A stretch of DNA of 64,000 nucleotides from Sanghuangporus weigelae (Eukaryota > Basidiomycota > Agaricomycetes > Hymenochaetales > Hymenochaetaceae): contig CP137324.1 of assembly GCA_033182465.1 (NCBI GenBank), forward strand, positions 496,001-560,000. The letters are read 5' to 3'. Of this stretch, positions 1 through 12,225 are shown in pieces. Positions within the stretch are counted from its first letter, which is position 1. Each line of letters starts with the position of its first letter. A program made the position numbers and the translations under genes. Under the pieces are notes generated by a model. That model was given only the letters and a program-made list of their open reading frames with translations. It was not told the DNA's origin and did not search any database.

Positions 1-3000
1 ACCGTGAGTCGAGGCTGTATCCTCGACGTCTATCTCAAGGCATTCGCGCGTGAACTGTTCCATAGACGTTTGAATGCGATCTCGAATCCGCAACTGGATC
101 TTGTCCTTCCATAACTCCATTTCCCTCATAACGATAGCCTGCAGCAAGTAAGTTAGTATCAAATTATCGGGACCAAGTGAAATGTAATTACAGCAAATTC
201 CTTGAGAGTATGTCGTTGCCGAGGCGTAAATTCTGAGTGAGGCTGGTCATCCATAATGCATAAGCTATATGAAGCATACGTTCAGTACAGTATGCCCGAA
301 AAGAGACGCTAACGAATCCTTACGATCCAACGTTATGGCCTTCTGAAGTCCGTAAAGGTGCGGAGGCAAAGAAGCGAACATGAGGGCGCTCCACAACCAA
401 AGGCTATGCCGCATACTCAGTACATGTCTGAAAAATAATAATTTAGTGCTCACGTTCATACTGAATCGCCAATCCCGTCGGGTGTCCAATATCACCGTAG
501 GTTCATCACCTCTATTATACAAGGCATACAGTCTGGTCCATTACGTAAAAATTGGCAACAGCCCACCTTTGGAGTATTGCATGCGCGTTGAATGAAACGT
601 CTCGCGGGAGAGTGTGCATGCCCATCCCGGCTACGTGAGAAAAGCACGCGAGGAGATACCTTAGTTCGATCAATGAGCACAGCCTAACCTGAAATACCCA
701 CATTCCATCTTGAACCATCTGACAACATGTCGAGAAGTCATCAGTAGAATGTAGATATCCTCAATTGTAATGATGTCTTACTCTTCATCTTCGTCGATAA
801 GAGAGACAACGACAATTTTGGTGCTGAAGACGAGTTTGGTCAGATACGCTATCCTATCGAAGTTTAAATCGGGCATCGTGTGCACAATGTTGAACCTGTG
901 TCGTGAAACATGGAATAAAATTAGTCGAAGCGTCGTTAAGACATGCATGCGGAAGCATTTCAAAATCACGCACTTGCGCAGCGCTCGCCGTCGCTCAGCT
1001 TCATCTCGCGGGAACGGAGGTACAAGATACCCTTTGTCAAGGTACTCTTCTTCTTCTCGCGTTAACCTCATCGAGCTATGACCCATTGCCTTCATTGACT
1101 GTGCGCGAGAAAGCCCAGGCCTATCTGATGTCTTCACCTTTGCGCCAACAGAGATGGACATGCCAAGACGTAGTTTCGAGGTTGCAAAGGTAGCTCGTCG
1201 CCCGGGGACCGTCGGAGCGGGCGTTGGCTCGGTCACTGGAGCTCCTTCATCTACTTCGTCATCATCTACACTACCTGAGCGAGCCGGTAAAGGAGAGGAG
1301 GACTGACGATTCAGAATATCACGGTGCATCGGAGTGGTCGGAAGCGAGAGTGAAGCAGGAGTCTGTAAGCTGGGGCGGGATATTTGCAAAGATGAAGATG
1401 GTGGGTCAGAAAGCCGGCTAGTTTCGCTCATCTGAGAACTTGACAAAACCGGTACAAGACTGACGCTTTGAGAGGACGGGTCAAACTCTCCTCCTGGAAC
1501 GGGGTCGAGCTGCGTTGATGATATGTCCTCTCTCTTGCTCTCTGCAGCAGGCATAGACGCTGGACCTACACATGAAGCTTTGGTCTGAGCGTCATTAAGG
1601 ACTGCTAGCCCAAAATAATCTGTCTGATACGCCAAAGGAGACTTGGAATCCTCGTCCGACGTCGGGCGTAGGAGCGATTGAGAGGAGGGTGCAGGTACAG
1701 ACGAACTACGGGACGTAGAATGCGCGCGATGAGAATCTTCAGGAATGGCAGATGCGCTAACGACGTGTTCTTCTCGGGACGGGAATCTTTCATTTGGAAC
1801 TTCTCTGGCTGGACTACCTAATGGACTCGCTTCAATAGTAGGCAATAATGATGCGGTGGAGGCTGTGCGACCCTCACGCCGGCGAGAATGTATCGGCTCC
1901 GAAGGCAGGTGAAGAGGCTCATCATCGCTCTTACCAACCTCAGTCTCTTCGCTGGAGGACTGGTGAGTTTCACCACCGATGAATCTCTCCCATATCCTAC
2001 GCGTCTGACTCGCGGTTTTTCCCCTCGTGTAATAACCTCTTCTTCTTGTTTTCCCAGTTCTAATGCCAAGTCCAGACCATTTGCGATTACCGTTTCCGTT
2101 ATCCGAACTACCATCCTCCTCAGCGTCATTCACTTCGTCAACGGGCATCGAAACTGTCATACCCCGCATGGGATCAGTCAGCTCGTGTTCGGGACTAGGA
2201 ATGGCTAGTGGGGCAAGAGAAGGATGTGAAGATGCAGCCCAACGCATTGTTGCAGCGGCAGTTGTCAAATCGGGAGTGGTTGGTCCCGAAGGCATTGTTG
2301 AAGCTGCAGAGAAGTACACGGATTCCGAACCGGGAGTAGCGACGAGGGGTACCAGTGGCTGTAACTGGGGAGCAGGAGGGTACGAAGAAGGAGAGAATAA
2401 CGCGTTCCGGATGTGGAGGGGAGTATTTCCACTACCACCCGTAATCGAAGGTGGAGGTAAAGGAATTCGCATATCGCTTCCGCGGGGAGAAGAAGATCCA
2501 ATGCTCGCACGGCGGTGGCTCATACCGGTCAGTGGCGAAATTTCTGGAGGTAAAAAGGCTGAGAGCTCAGGTGGAGGTTCTGGTGAAATCGGCATAGATT
2601 CTATAATAGGCTTCGCAAAAGGTCCTGGTTGAGGAGGCGATCCAGCCTTCGAGCTGGCTGAAGTCGGCGCGGAACTCGAGGTGACATGTGACAGTCCCGA
2701 GATGTCACTTACAGAAGAGCTGCTATCTGTACCTGTCCCAGGCCCGCGCGGTGGCTGAGGGGAAAGATGAGGTGCCGATGTGGACAACACGAAGGGTTCA
2801 ACGGTAGTCGTGCTGGTATTTGATGATCCGTTTTCGCTGCCAATCGAGCCTTTCGATTTAAAAGCTAAGATTCCGGGCGTAGCAGGCGTCGAATATACAG
2901 TAGGCCGAGGGGCTGATGGAATGCGATGAGGATTCCATCTGCCTGCCGCGTACGCAGCAACAAAAGTGGGCCAGTCATAACTACCAGGGGCATACTGAGG

Positions 3001-3581
3001 CTGCGATATCTGGGCGGAGGCTTGCTGGCTATCATTTCTAGTATACGGCGCAGGAGAGGGCAGTTGAGCCAACGACGCCGCGGCTAAGGATGCAATGTCC
3101 GGGGATGATGCAACACGATCTGTGCCTTGTAATCGTCTGCTTACCTTCATGAAATAATCAAATAAGCTAACATACCTTGTCCTTGCGATGACAGACGGTT
3201 TTGCAGCTTGGCTTGAGTGCCAGGTGGCATGGCAGAAGTTGCCTTCGGACCAGAATTAGTCGCGTGGAGCTCCCGCGCGTTCGGCCGCACCGGTGAAGGC
3301 AAGTCCACGTCCGTTGCGGCAGGGATATCGATAAGTCCCTCCGAGCCCATCGACGCCATTGGCGACGAGGAGGGTGCGACTACGGATATAGAACGACCAG
3401 AGAGAGTGGAAGAAGCCAACGCCATCTGGGGGCTGAGCTGATCGAGGAGGGGCTGAACGCGACCATCGTCCGCGGCGACAAGAGTCGCGGCCGATGCTTC
3501 AGCATTGACCTGACCGCGCGACGCGTCTTTCTCGCCACTGTGGCGGGCGTCTTTTGAGCGCGGGTCAGCGTCGGGACCCAT
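1..3581 (-). CDS. GAF-domain protein, 5' part (runs off left edge)
   Basis: Partial gene. It begins at the ATG ending at 3581 and continues past base 1. A first intron (3126-3175, 50 nt) joins exon 1 to a very long exon encoding roughly 800 residues rich in Ser, Pro and Gln with no recognisable fold. Further introns near 950-900 and 775-720 assemble a GAF domain: K-FNIVHTMPDLNFDRIAYL, then LVFSTKI, DEEWFKMECG, FNAHAILQ and RGDEPTVILDTRRDWRF, typical of fungal GAF proteins. The exon at about 1-130 reads AIVMREMELWKDKIQLRIRD, the helix that follows the GAF domain in these proteins. GAF domains bind small ligands or chromophores, often in signalling proteins. Whether a kinase or other output domain follows cannot be seen. 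The gene family is inferred; the GAF call is firm. Confidence 0.82.
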
Positions 3582-4153
3582 TTTAGATAATAGTTACGGA
3601 CAACATGCGAAGCGTGCACTGGCAGAATCAGAGCAACACTCGCACTTGTTGCCTGCCCATAATGTTCGGCAGGTGGGGCCAGCTTTCGGCAATTTGGTAC
3701 CTCACGTGGAAAATCTTCACGTGAGCATGACGACGATCTAGAACGTAAGCTCCACTCTTCCCGATCCGTTAGTCTTCTCGGCTAGCCCTTTTTAATTCTT
3801 TCCTCTTAAATTTTCTTCACCAGGTTTCGCTTTGTTCGGTCATTTTTTATTCGGTATAAGTTCAGAAAAATTATGTTTGCGGTGTTCCCAATAGAATATT
3901 AATGTGCAAGATATTCCCAGCCCAGCGAATGATGGATATGTTCAGCGCCGAAGCTTCCGATCCGAGTGTGTTTGTGCCTTGCCAAGTGCATTGACATCAT
4001 GAATTGAATTCCCCCGCAAAAAAATAAACGGATACTCGCATCCCAACTTCTCGACACCGAAACCCGAAGAAAGTCCATCATGATAACAAGTCGACATCGA
4101 ATCATAACTGAAGCCTTACTAAAAGTACACGTCTACCTCTACCCCCGCCTCCT
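3582..4153. promoter_or_regulatory. Intergenic, promoter side of the GAF gene
   Basis: This gap lies between the start of the GAF gene and the stop of the cytochrome b561 gene, both on the minus strand. It contains two CACGTG E-boxes close together (3703-3708 and 3718-3723). No coding potential was recognised. Confidence 0.5.
3703..3723. promoter_or_regulatory. Paired CACGTG E-boxes
   Basis: CACGTG occurs at 3703-3708 and 3718-3723, 15 bp apart start to start. The second sits in a longer palindrome, TCACGTGA. They lie about 120-140 bp upstream of the GAF-gene ATG. CACGTG is the site of bHLH factors of the Cbf1/Max type. Binding is inferred only from the motif. Confidence 0.4.
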
Positions 4154-5596
4154 TCACTGTCTGAAATTCATCTTTGATAACCGCAGGCGGCTCCACAGCC
4201 CCACCAGTGCGAAAATCGGAGCCAACGTGTACAGCAACACTCGCACACCCACGTTCGCTTTACTCGTCGTCCAATCCGAATAGTTTCCGCCAACCGCAAT
4301 CGTCATCAAGAATAATGGAAACAGCAGGTAACCAGATGCTCTGAAAAGCAAAGTGATGATCCGCCTTCCTTACGTTTCAGTTCTTGAAGAATGCAAACGA
4401 ACCGATGGTACTTCCACACACTTTTTGCTTTCATTCCGCCTCCGAAAGCACGACCGCCAAACCAAACACTTAGTCCACCGAGCAACATCTGGATCACCAT
4501 CCATACAACAGCAATCAAACCGAAAGTCTGCGAGAAAAGAAACTTTGAGTTCCGGACATCACACCGATCATTTAATATACTTACGGCATGCCAGGTAACG
4601 AAGTGCGGTGCTTCATGAATACTCTTGTTCACGAATATAACTATTGTGCCGATGATGATCGAAGGTAGGCCGATACCAAGAATAACCAGCTGGTGCCGAG
4701 CAAGTCCTTGAACCTTCGTCTTCGGTTGCGAAGTAGGTTGAAGGAGTAATATACCTGGAAATCAAACTTGTGAGCAAGTTTCTTTCACTTTAAGTGTTTT
4801 AGAACACCAGAAAGATCACTGACCCAGTCCGAAGCAGGTTACTGCCAAAGTTTGCAACGGTGGGTGAGCCGCGAACAAGCCGAGTTGGGAAGGCTTATTC
4901 AGAAAAACAAGTAGCCAAGTTCCAAACATCATCGTCTGATTGTGCCGCCGAGCGCTCAGTGGAGTTGTTCTGAGACTACGGAAAGATACAAATCTACTCA
5001 CCACAAGAGAAGCCTAGAAAAGGCCATATTGTGGAGCATCGAAGATGTTTCGAAACCGTCAGTTCACCGTTCTCAGATCAAAACAATACAGCAAGCAACA
5101 AGCAAAAAACAAAGTGTATATATTTTCTATCATCTAGAAGGTGCCATCTGCTCGGCTCGGGCGCGACGGCGATAGAAAAGTAGATAGAACGAAGGAAGTA
5201 AGGATACACGAAGACACTTACAACAGTGATGTACAACGCCGTCCTATCACCCTTCCGGCCCTCCTTCACAGGGGCAGTATTAACAATGTCCGTCTGGCTC
5301 GCTCCATATGATCCTCCATACGTTAACTCAGGTTCATAAGCCGCCATCTCAAGCGCTTCAATGGTCTTGTCGTCCTTTGGGTTGTACGCGTACGGTGAAG
5401 GCGAGGAAGAGTGAGATCGGTAAGCCAGGTTCTGGCGTGAATATTTATTCTGCAAGTCCAGGGCGTCCACTTCGTTGTCTGCGCCAAGGTCGATGTCAGC
5501 CACTTCTTCTGCTTCAAGGAGCGCTCGCGACGCAGATGGGGCTTGTGGGAGGGGCGAATACAAAGCAGCAGACTCAGTACCCTGATTCCCAGACAT
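4154..5596 (-). CDS. Cytochrome b561-domain membrane protein
   Basis: Multi-exon gene starting at the ATG ending at 5596 (MSGNQGTESAALYSPLPQ). The N-terminal exon is acidic and Ser-rich, probably a cytosolic tail. Later exons give the hydrophobic core: GLFAAHPPLQTLAVTCFG, HQLVILGIGLPSIIIGTIVI, HEAPHFVTWHA, a helix with QMLLGGLSVWFGG, SVWKYHR and a last helix ending LWSRLRLSKMNFRQ-stop. The histidines in AHPP, HFVTWHA and KYHR sit where b561 proteins hold two haems b. The family moves electrons across membranes from ascorbate or similar donors; the fungal substrate is not known. The exon between 5220 and about 4980 that should complete the first helix is not resolved. Confidence 0.8.
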
Positions 5597-6212
5597 CCTG
5601 CTTTAAATATGTATACTCGCGCTCAAATCTGACGTTTCAGCCCAGCCGATGTGGGAAACGGGTCATGGAAAGGCGATGCGTGCGTGAGCGGGTGGGAACA
5701 TGAGCGGCCGGTTCCTCATAAGTCAAGACAGGACATTGGACACAGCTGAATGATTTCGACTTTAGCGGACATTACTTCTCCTTTAGTATAGACACGTACA
5801 CACGCTCGCGGCCGCTGCCGGCCTCCGACCTATCGTGGTAACGATTTTGCGTCCTTCCCAAGGCTTAAAAGCAGGTTAGTTCCTGGGCGATCGATCGGTG
5901 CCCCTGTGTCGTTCCTTCGATACTACTGTAAATCCCGCAGAAAAGCCTAAGATGATGACTTTGTCGATTGAAATGCCTTAAGTATTGGATTATTTCCGAC
6001 GCTCGTGAGACAAGCCATCGGGGATAAAGAAGACGAAAACTTGATTTGTTGAATGCCGGTCGTCATTGACGTGATCGACGCGGTGATTTCCGAAAGAAGA
6101 ATTTGTATCACGTGTGTCGAGATTTGAAAGTCAGACTCAGAGCCTGCCTTTTGCTCTGCTCGACTATAATTCTATTCATTTAAACTATTGCCTTTTTGCT
6201 TATTTCACGGCA
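5597..6212. promoter_or_regulatory. Divergent promoter region, b561 / CTU2
   Basis: A gap of 616 bp between two divergently oriented genes, so it should carry both promoters. A TCACGTGT E-box-like site lies near 6110. No coding sequence was recognised. Confidence 0.5.
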
Positions 6213-8078
6213 ATGTCTTGTGGGAATCCTGCAGCTGTTGGAACAGACGCCTTAATGGAAAGTAAGCTACACACATTCATCGAGTCATCGCCATGAATTC
6301 ATAGTTTGTCTCTTAGGACGAACGAAATTCGACAAATCGACTTCGTGCATTAAATGCAAAACAGAAAGAGGGAATCTCGTTATTCGTCACACTGTATATT
6401 GCAAGTAAGCGAGTTGAAGCCCTTCGACTGCTCCTGCCCAGGATCTGAGTCGATACAGGAACTGCTTCTTTCCACTTGTCAGGACGAAATTCCGGCGGAG
6501 CATCGAACCACACGTCAATGAGTCCCAACAGGTTTCGAAAAGAATAGTTATTAAGGCATCAGGGAATCTACTTGTCGGATTCTCTGGAGGCCTGGGGTCA
6601 ACCGTGTTGCTGGATCTACTATCCAGCACGTATTTTCCGTCAGTCAATGGTACTAGCCTAAATGGCAAAGGCGGAAAGAGCCATCCGAGGAACAAAAGGG
6701 TATGGACGAAGGCATATGCATGCTATGTTGAAGTCTGCGGTGCATTTCCGGAGGTAATGATAACCAATACTATTTTCCTTTCAAGTTTTCTGAGTACGAT
6801 CTGACTTGTTAGTTGAACGATCGTAGCGCCGAGATTCGGAAGTATTTCGAGGGAAACGAGGATTTCGAATTTGTCTCAGCACGATTGGAGGACGCTTTTG
6901 ATCCTGCGTGGTGGGGTAAAGCCAGTGATCGGAACACGACTCCTTCATTGTATACAATATTAGCTAGCGAAGGTAGTTCGTGCAGCATCTTTTCTGTACA
7001 GGTTACTCACATTACACCAGACCTTCCTTTATTCCGTGAGACTTTGTCATCTGACACGTTGCACGATACGCCTATCTCGTTGCTTCGATTATATCTCTCC
7101 TCTCTTCCTACACAAACTGCGGTACAAGCCACTGTTTCGGTCCTCACACGTCTCATCCTTGTATACACCGCTCGTCGTCTGCAGTGCTCACACTTAGCTC
7201 TTGGAACTTCGCTCACATCACTATCCATCTCTCTTATCACCTCAATCGCTCAGGGTGGTGGGTTCAATCTCCGCGATGAGTATATTGAGGAATGGCGAGA
7301 TCCTTCAGGCACCGGCGGTGCAAATGATCGGAGGGGAGAAATGTCTGTTAAAATCGTCCGGCCGTTGCAAGATGTTGGTATGAAGGAGTGTGCAGCATGG
7401 GCTTATTGGAAACAGCTTTCGATTGTAGGGAGGGGGAAGCTTCCGGGCACAACAGGGAAACAGACGATTGGATCTTTAACGAAAAGTGCGCTATGGTCGC
7501 CTATATCTGACTGTCCGGTATTGATCTTAACCAACCTTCGAAAGATTTCATCGTCGGGCTCGAGAGAGACTACCCGTCAACGGTCTCAACAATCGTGCGA
7601 ACCTGTAACAAGGTTGTTGCAAAGGACGAAGCTCAAGACTGTTGTGTTTTGTGCGAGAGGTAAGAACTTGATTGTGCCTAAATTGGGCGTAACGCTCGTT
7701 AATTGAATGTCTTACAGAGCAATGCCTTCCGGTGTTCCAGCCTGGAAAGCTAGAATATCGGTCCGGTCACAGACTGATGACAGTTTCGTAGAATCGCAGG
7801 CGGACTCAGACGAGTTGAGGCAACATTCTGGTCCGCAAGCCGATTCTCGACATCTATCATCTCGAGTATGTTACGCATGTCATACGCATCTTACGAGCAA
7901 GTCTTCTCGGTCTTCCGCCGCTGGCAACGACCCAATCTACCTACCTCAATGGACAAATGCGTCCTTGACACTCAACCTATCACCCGAACCATCCGGCAGT
8001 GGGGTGGGTGAGATCTGGTCGGCGTCTACAATGAGCCAGGAGACGATGAAAGCCGTCGTCAATGATTTCCTTTTGTAA
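6213..8078 (+). CDS. CTU2: Cytoplasmic tRNA 2-thiolation protein 2 (CTU2/NCS2)
   Basis: The partner of CTU1/NCS6 in 2-thiolation of wobble uridine U34 in tRNA Lys, Glu and Gln, acting in the cytosol downstream of URM1. The protein starts MSCGNPAAVGTDALME. Exon 2 gives SCIKCKTERGNLVIRHTVYC, and later NLLVGFSGGLGSTVLLDLL, the PP-loop-like motif. Further on come NFIVGLERDYPSTVSTIVR, the cysteine pair in DCCVLCERAMPSGVPAWKAR, and VCYACHTHLTS near the C-terminus. These paired cysteines are typical of the family. Several introns must be removed: 6262-6315, after YCK at about 6403, about 6755-6812, 7491-7550 and about 7660-7718. The last exon ends MKAVVNDFLL-stop. The gene appears intact. Confidence 0.93.
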
Positions 8079-8413
8079 CACCACGAATCCGGTCTGCATT
8101 ACTCGGTGTGTATAGAAGTCCAAAATTCACGAACGCTTCTGCAACTCATGTTTATTGTACGCGTACCGCGCGTCTCGTGTCCGTTGATTATCAGTTTGCG
8201 TGGGATTCCCTACAGCGTGATCCATCTCACTATCACATCTGCGCTTCACTGTGTCCAGCATGTAAAGATAGAGCTATTGAAGCTTGGATACCGATGTATC
8301 AATCTCCGGCATCTTGACCGTCTCTGCTTGAACAGTTCTCGGCTTAAATCTCACCCTTGGTGCATGGTACATAAACTCTGCCATGTGCAGCTTCATGACT
8401 CGACTTTTTCACC

Positions 8414-10082
8414 ATGTCTTCATTGTCTCAAGTGCTTGAGCTAGCTGCGATCACACGAGATTCGCAATACACAGCGGTAAGGATATTCATCCTTTTTACG
8501 AGAGATTGCTCATGATTGACAATAGACTATTGACGGTATGTTATACACGCGTTTCGATGTATCTAGGTCCACGCTCTAAGTCTAACATCGTGAAGTTTGC
8601 GCATTCACAATATTAGTCTGTATCGGACATTAATATTTCGCATCGGAGTCATGGATTGATGTTACTTCTCGACAGATCTACGACTATCTGATCACGTTCA
8701 GCGAGGAAATAGAGTTGATATGGTCCATGCCATTCAGATCTCCGGCCAAAACACTATTTCTGCTGACACGTTACCTTCCTTTCGTCGACATGACGATTTG
8801 CATGACCAGTGAGCTTCTATTGCCTTATTCGTCTTACTTTGAACTGAGCGTTGTCATAGATCATTTCATGCAGCACTTGACTGCTGAAAGCTGTAGAATA
8901 AGCGTGCACACGATGGGTTGTAAGTGCATTTGCACTCGGTGTAGGATGGCTCTTGACAATTATTTCTCTGAAACATAGGGCTTATAATATCTGGTCTATT
9001 GTTCTCGGAGGGTTTGTGGACGACATCTATAATATGCATAGGCTTTATAACTCAGGTCTACTATACAGCCATCCTAACGCTTCGAACATGGGCGGTGTGG
9101 GACCGAAGTCGAGTAATAGGCGCTGGACTCGCCATCTGGTACATCATAACTTTTGTATCGATATTCACTATAATGGGTTTATTCTTGAAATCATTGACAT
9201 GTAGGTCTACATGCAATCAATTCCTTCTCGTGTTCTTACGTACCGTTTTGTTCAGTCACGAACCCAGAACTTCCTAACTGTTAACCGGTTGCTGACAGAC
9301 CGTTAGACTCCGCTGCTTGGATTTTGCTTGTGGTTCTTGAGACCGGTGAGTCACCGGAAAACATGATGATCTTTGAATATGCTAAAGGACTTACCTGGGT
9401 CAGGTATTTCGATACCTATGGTTGTGAAGGCAGTGCAGAAATGTAGGCTGCCTTTTCTCGCCATGTTTGTCAATGCGGAATGTCTCATGCGATATGCCAG
9501 ACAAACTGCAGGGGGGCTCATCGCTTTATCGAGTTGTGTACTTGGACGGTAAGTAGATATTTCCTGTTACCTATGTTCTCATTTCTGATCCTTACTCAAA
9601 GGTTCTTTGTATTACCTATATCTATTGGGTGAGGATTTTGGCCAGGCCAACGTCTTTCTCGCCTGACATATACTCCAGTGCTTTCAACTCTGAACATCAT
9701 CTGTATCCTGACGTTCCCAGTAAGCACAAACACTCTTTTATTCTTGCATGTCCGGATTCAGCGAGCTGGAGCTTATTTGTAAATACGTGTGCAGGAGGGA
9801 ACGAAGCGGATCCTGACAAAGTTCGTCATGTTCTCCTTCACCTGGCTCTGTTTCCTTACTCTCAATTTGCTATACTTTCAATGACATAGCTTCGAGCGTG
9901 TTATCCACTCTGTCTTGACTGAGCGGATCTTGCTTTCTATTCGAAGTCTGGCCAAGAAAGGCGCTGCAAGACAAGGTCTTCAAGGTGGACATCGTGACCG
10001 CTTGTACATGGATGGGTTCGATACGGGTGCTGGTTCACGGCTATCTGGAGCGGCCGACAGTCAGTCTGGAGACGAGATGTAA
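8414..10082 (+). CDS. DUF6533-domain seven-TM protein, copy 1
   Basis: Starts MSSLSQVLELAAITRDSQYT. The third exon reads IYDYLITFSEEIELIWSMPF followed by SPAKTLFLLTRYLPFVDM, the hallmark of the DUF6533 domain, an integral-membrane family greatly expanded in agaricomycetes. Later exons hold more helices (TAILTLRTWAVWDRS, a segment near 9130-9200, AAWILLVVLETG). The C-terminal exon reads FERVIHSVLTERILLSIRSL and ends in a polar tail GAADSQSGDEM-stop. At least six short introns. No function is established for the family; a receptor-like role has been guessed but not shown. It is convergent with a paralogue at 10536-12225. Confidence 0.78.
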
Positions 10083-10535
10083 AGATTTCACGCCATCAAA
10101 ATGATTTCCAATCATCTGATGGAAGCAGATAGAAAGTGATTTGGTGATTAGAGATCGATGTAGCATACCAACATCCATGATTGGAGCGAATTGCGTATTC
10201 TTGATCGAAAATATTATGTTGAGCACATTGTCCCAGTACATTCAAGACCTGGTTTCCCACTCGTTTATTTGGAAGACTGGGGATTTTCTCTCCGATAATC
10301 GTACATGTGTAAATGAAGAAACTATACTGGAAAGGAACGACTATTTCATACTGTCCTTCGGAATCCTTTTCTTTGTCCATCTATCAAGAAATGAGAACGA
10401 ATGAAATGAAAACGAATGTGTCCAAAAGGAAGGTGGTCGAATGTGCTTGATTTTGCACCAGTCTCGTAATTATCCTGAGCCAGATAGTTCGCTTCTGGCA
10501 ATTGCTACACAGAATACTACAGAACACGGATAGTG
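10083..10535. other. Convergent intergenic gap
   Basis: A 453-bp gap between the 3' ends of two convergent DUF6533 genes. It presumably holds both 3' UTRs. Nothing else was recognised. Confidence 0.4.
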
Positions 10536-12225
10536 TCAGTTTGAATACCAATCCCATCCGACGATCAGCGAGATACAGAAAATACATGCCTTGGCCCTAG
10601 TGCTGCTACTTGCCAAGCTAGATACTGGCGATTTCGCCTCAAATGTGTCCAGATCAATCGTCACATTGGTACCAATTGTCAAGTTTCCTTGAAGATTGAG
10701 CTCCGGCGCAAGTCTCCGGATAGATACCAAGAGCCTTGCGGTCAGGACAGAATGGATCACTCGCTCAAAGCTATACCCAAAATTTGAGAGTTGATGAAGA
10801 AGGTACAAAAGCAAATGCAATAATACTGACTTGACCAAGATCTGCGAGTTTCCGCCCTGTAGGTTATTCAGAAAGAGAAATTCTCTCGTTTATGAGGGCA
10901 CTTACCGGACTAGTTACGATAAACACGATGTTTAAGATTGAAACCACTAAAAAAATAGATCAGAAAGAATCAAACAATGAGCAATAATGGGTATTCATAC
11001 CGAAGAGATATACGTAGAAGAGTGAGCCTTCACAGTATATTAGTAAGATATGTGACAGAGTCCATCATTGCCATACCATCCTGAAACACGGTTTTGTACA
11101 TAGGTGATCGTCCATGAACTCTGTCTATAGGGCTCAATAAGAAATCTGGCCAACAAATGGGAAACAGGAAGCTATCTCACAGCTCTGGATGGCCTTGATC
11201 ATCATGAGAGCCAATATGCCTGAAGACAAACGGAGAAAGAGGGGTTTCAATATAAGCGCCGATCGAGGACATTTGATGATTCGTACCTGCTTCATATACC
11301 ATAAGCAAAACCCAGTTGATAAAGTCTATTGGGTTCCCTGCTATTCCCAGACACCCTCGAAGTGGTGGGGGTAGCGTGGTGTCTGCGCAGATGCAAAATA
11401 AAGAAACTGCGGCATCTTTTGAGTCAAGGTCACTCTTACATACGACAGAATTCAGGAATATGCCCGTGATGACAAATTGTGGAACCCAAAATGCAAGAAA
11501 CCATATACAGAGTCCGATTCCCATTTTCTGGCTTCGTTCGTATATAGCCCAGGTGCGATAAGTCAAGATGACTGTGATAACGATGAAATTCAGAACGTCA
11601 TATATTTTGATGAGAGCCATCATCAACCTTCAGAGAACATCAACCCGAAGGATATACACCCTGGAAAATATGTGAGCTTCGAGTTTTGTTTTGAGTAGTA
11701 CAACTTTGGCTTCACGCACAGCCCATGACCTTTATACCGACAACACAATCCGAGGCGGTCAAACCCGGCTGAAAATGCTCTGCATATGATTTTCGTTGAA
11801 AGAGCTGCATCTAAATCAACTGTAGACTCACGTGCGATAAGAAGCGACGTGTCGATAAAAGGAACGTAACGAGTGACGAAGTATAATAACTTTGCTGGTG
11901 ATTTGAATGACATCGGCCACATCAAGTTTCGCTCATTGTCGAAAGTGATAATGTAGTCATAGATCTATGAAGAAATCAAGAGATCTCTAACCTACGGTAT
12001 CAAGTCTCAGATATACATGACTCACAAGTATCGTGAATGTAGCGACTGATGGGATCAGAAACAAGGCGTTAGAAACGACTCGACTGAGATCACTACCTGC
12101 GTACCGTCTACGAACTGCGATGATCATCAGTTTACGCGTAGCAGAGCAGTGAACAAACTTACAATAGAGTTCTGCAGGCTTTGGAGGGCAACGACAAGCT
12201 GTGCATCGGGGAGAGAAGCGGCCAT
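10536..12225 (-). CDS. DUF6533-domain seven-TM protein, copy 2
   Basis: Starts at the ATG ending at 12225 (MAASLPDAQLVVALQSLQNS). A short exon VATFTIL is followed by IYDYIITFDNERNLMWPMSF and SPAKLLYFVTRYVPFIDTSL, the DUF6533 signature. Then come helices containing VILTYRTWAIYERSQ and LCIWFLAFWVPQFVITGIFL, and a C-terminal exon with FERVIHSVLTARLLVSIRRL. That last motif is shared with copy 1, so the two are paralogues. The stop is at 10536, after FCISLIVGWDWYSN. The extreme C-terminus is uncertain because an alternative splice near 10590 would change it. Function is unknown. Confidence 0.75.

Noticed and set aside
1888-2632. Plus-strand frames inside the GAF gene (106 and 189 codons)
   Set aside because: They are antisense to the long Ser/Pro-rich exon; such low-complexity exons commonly leave open frames on the other strand.
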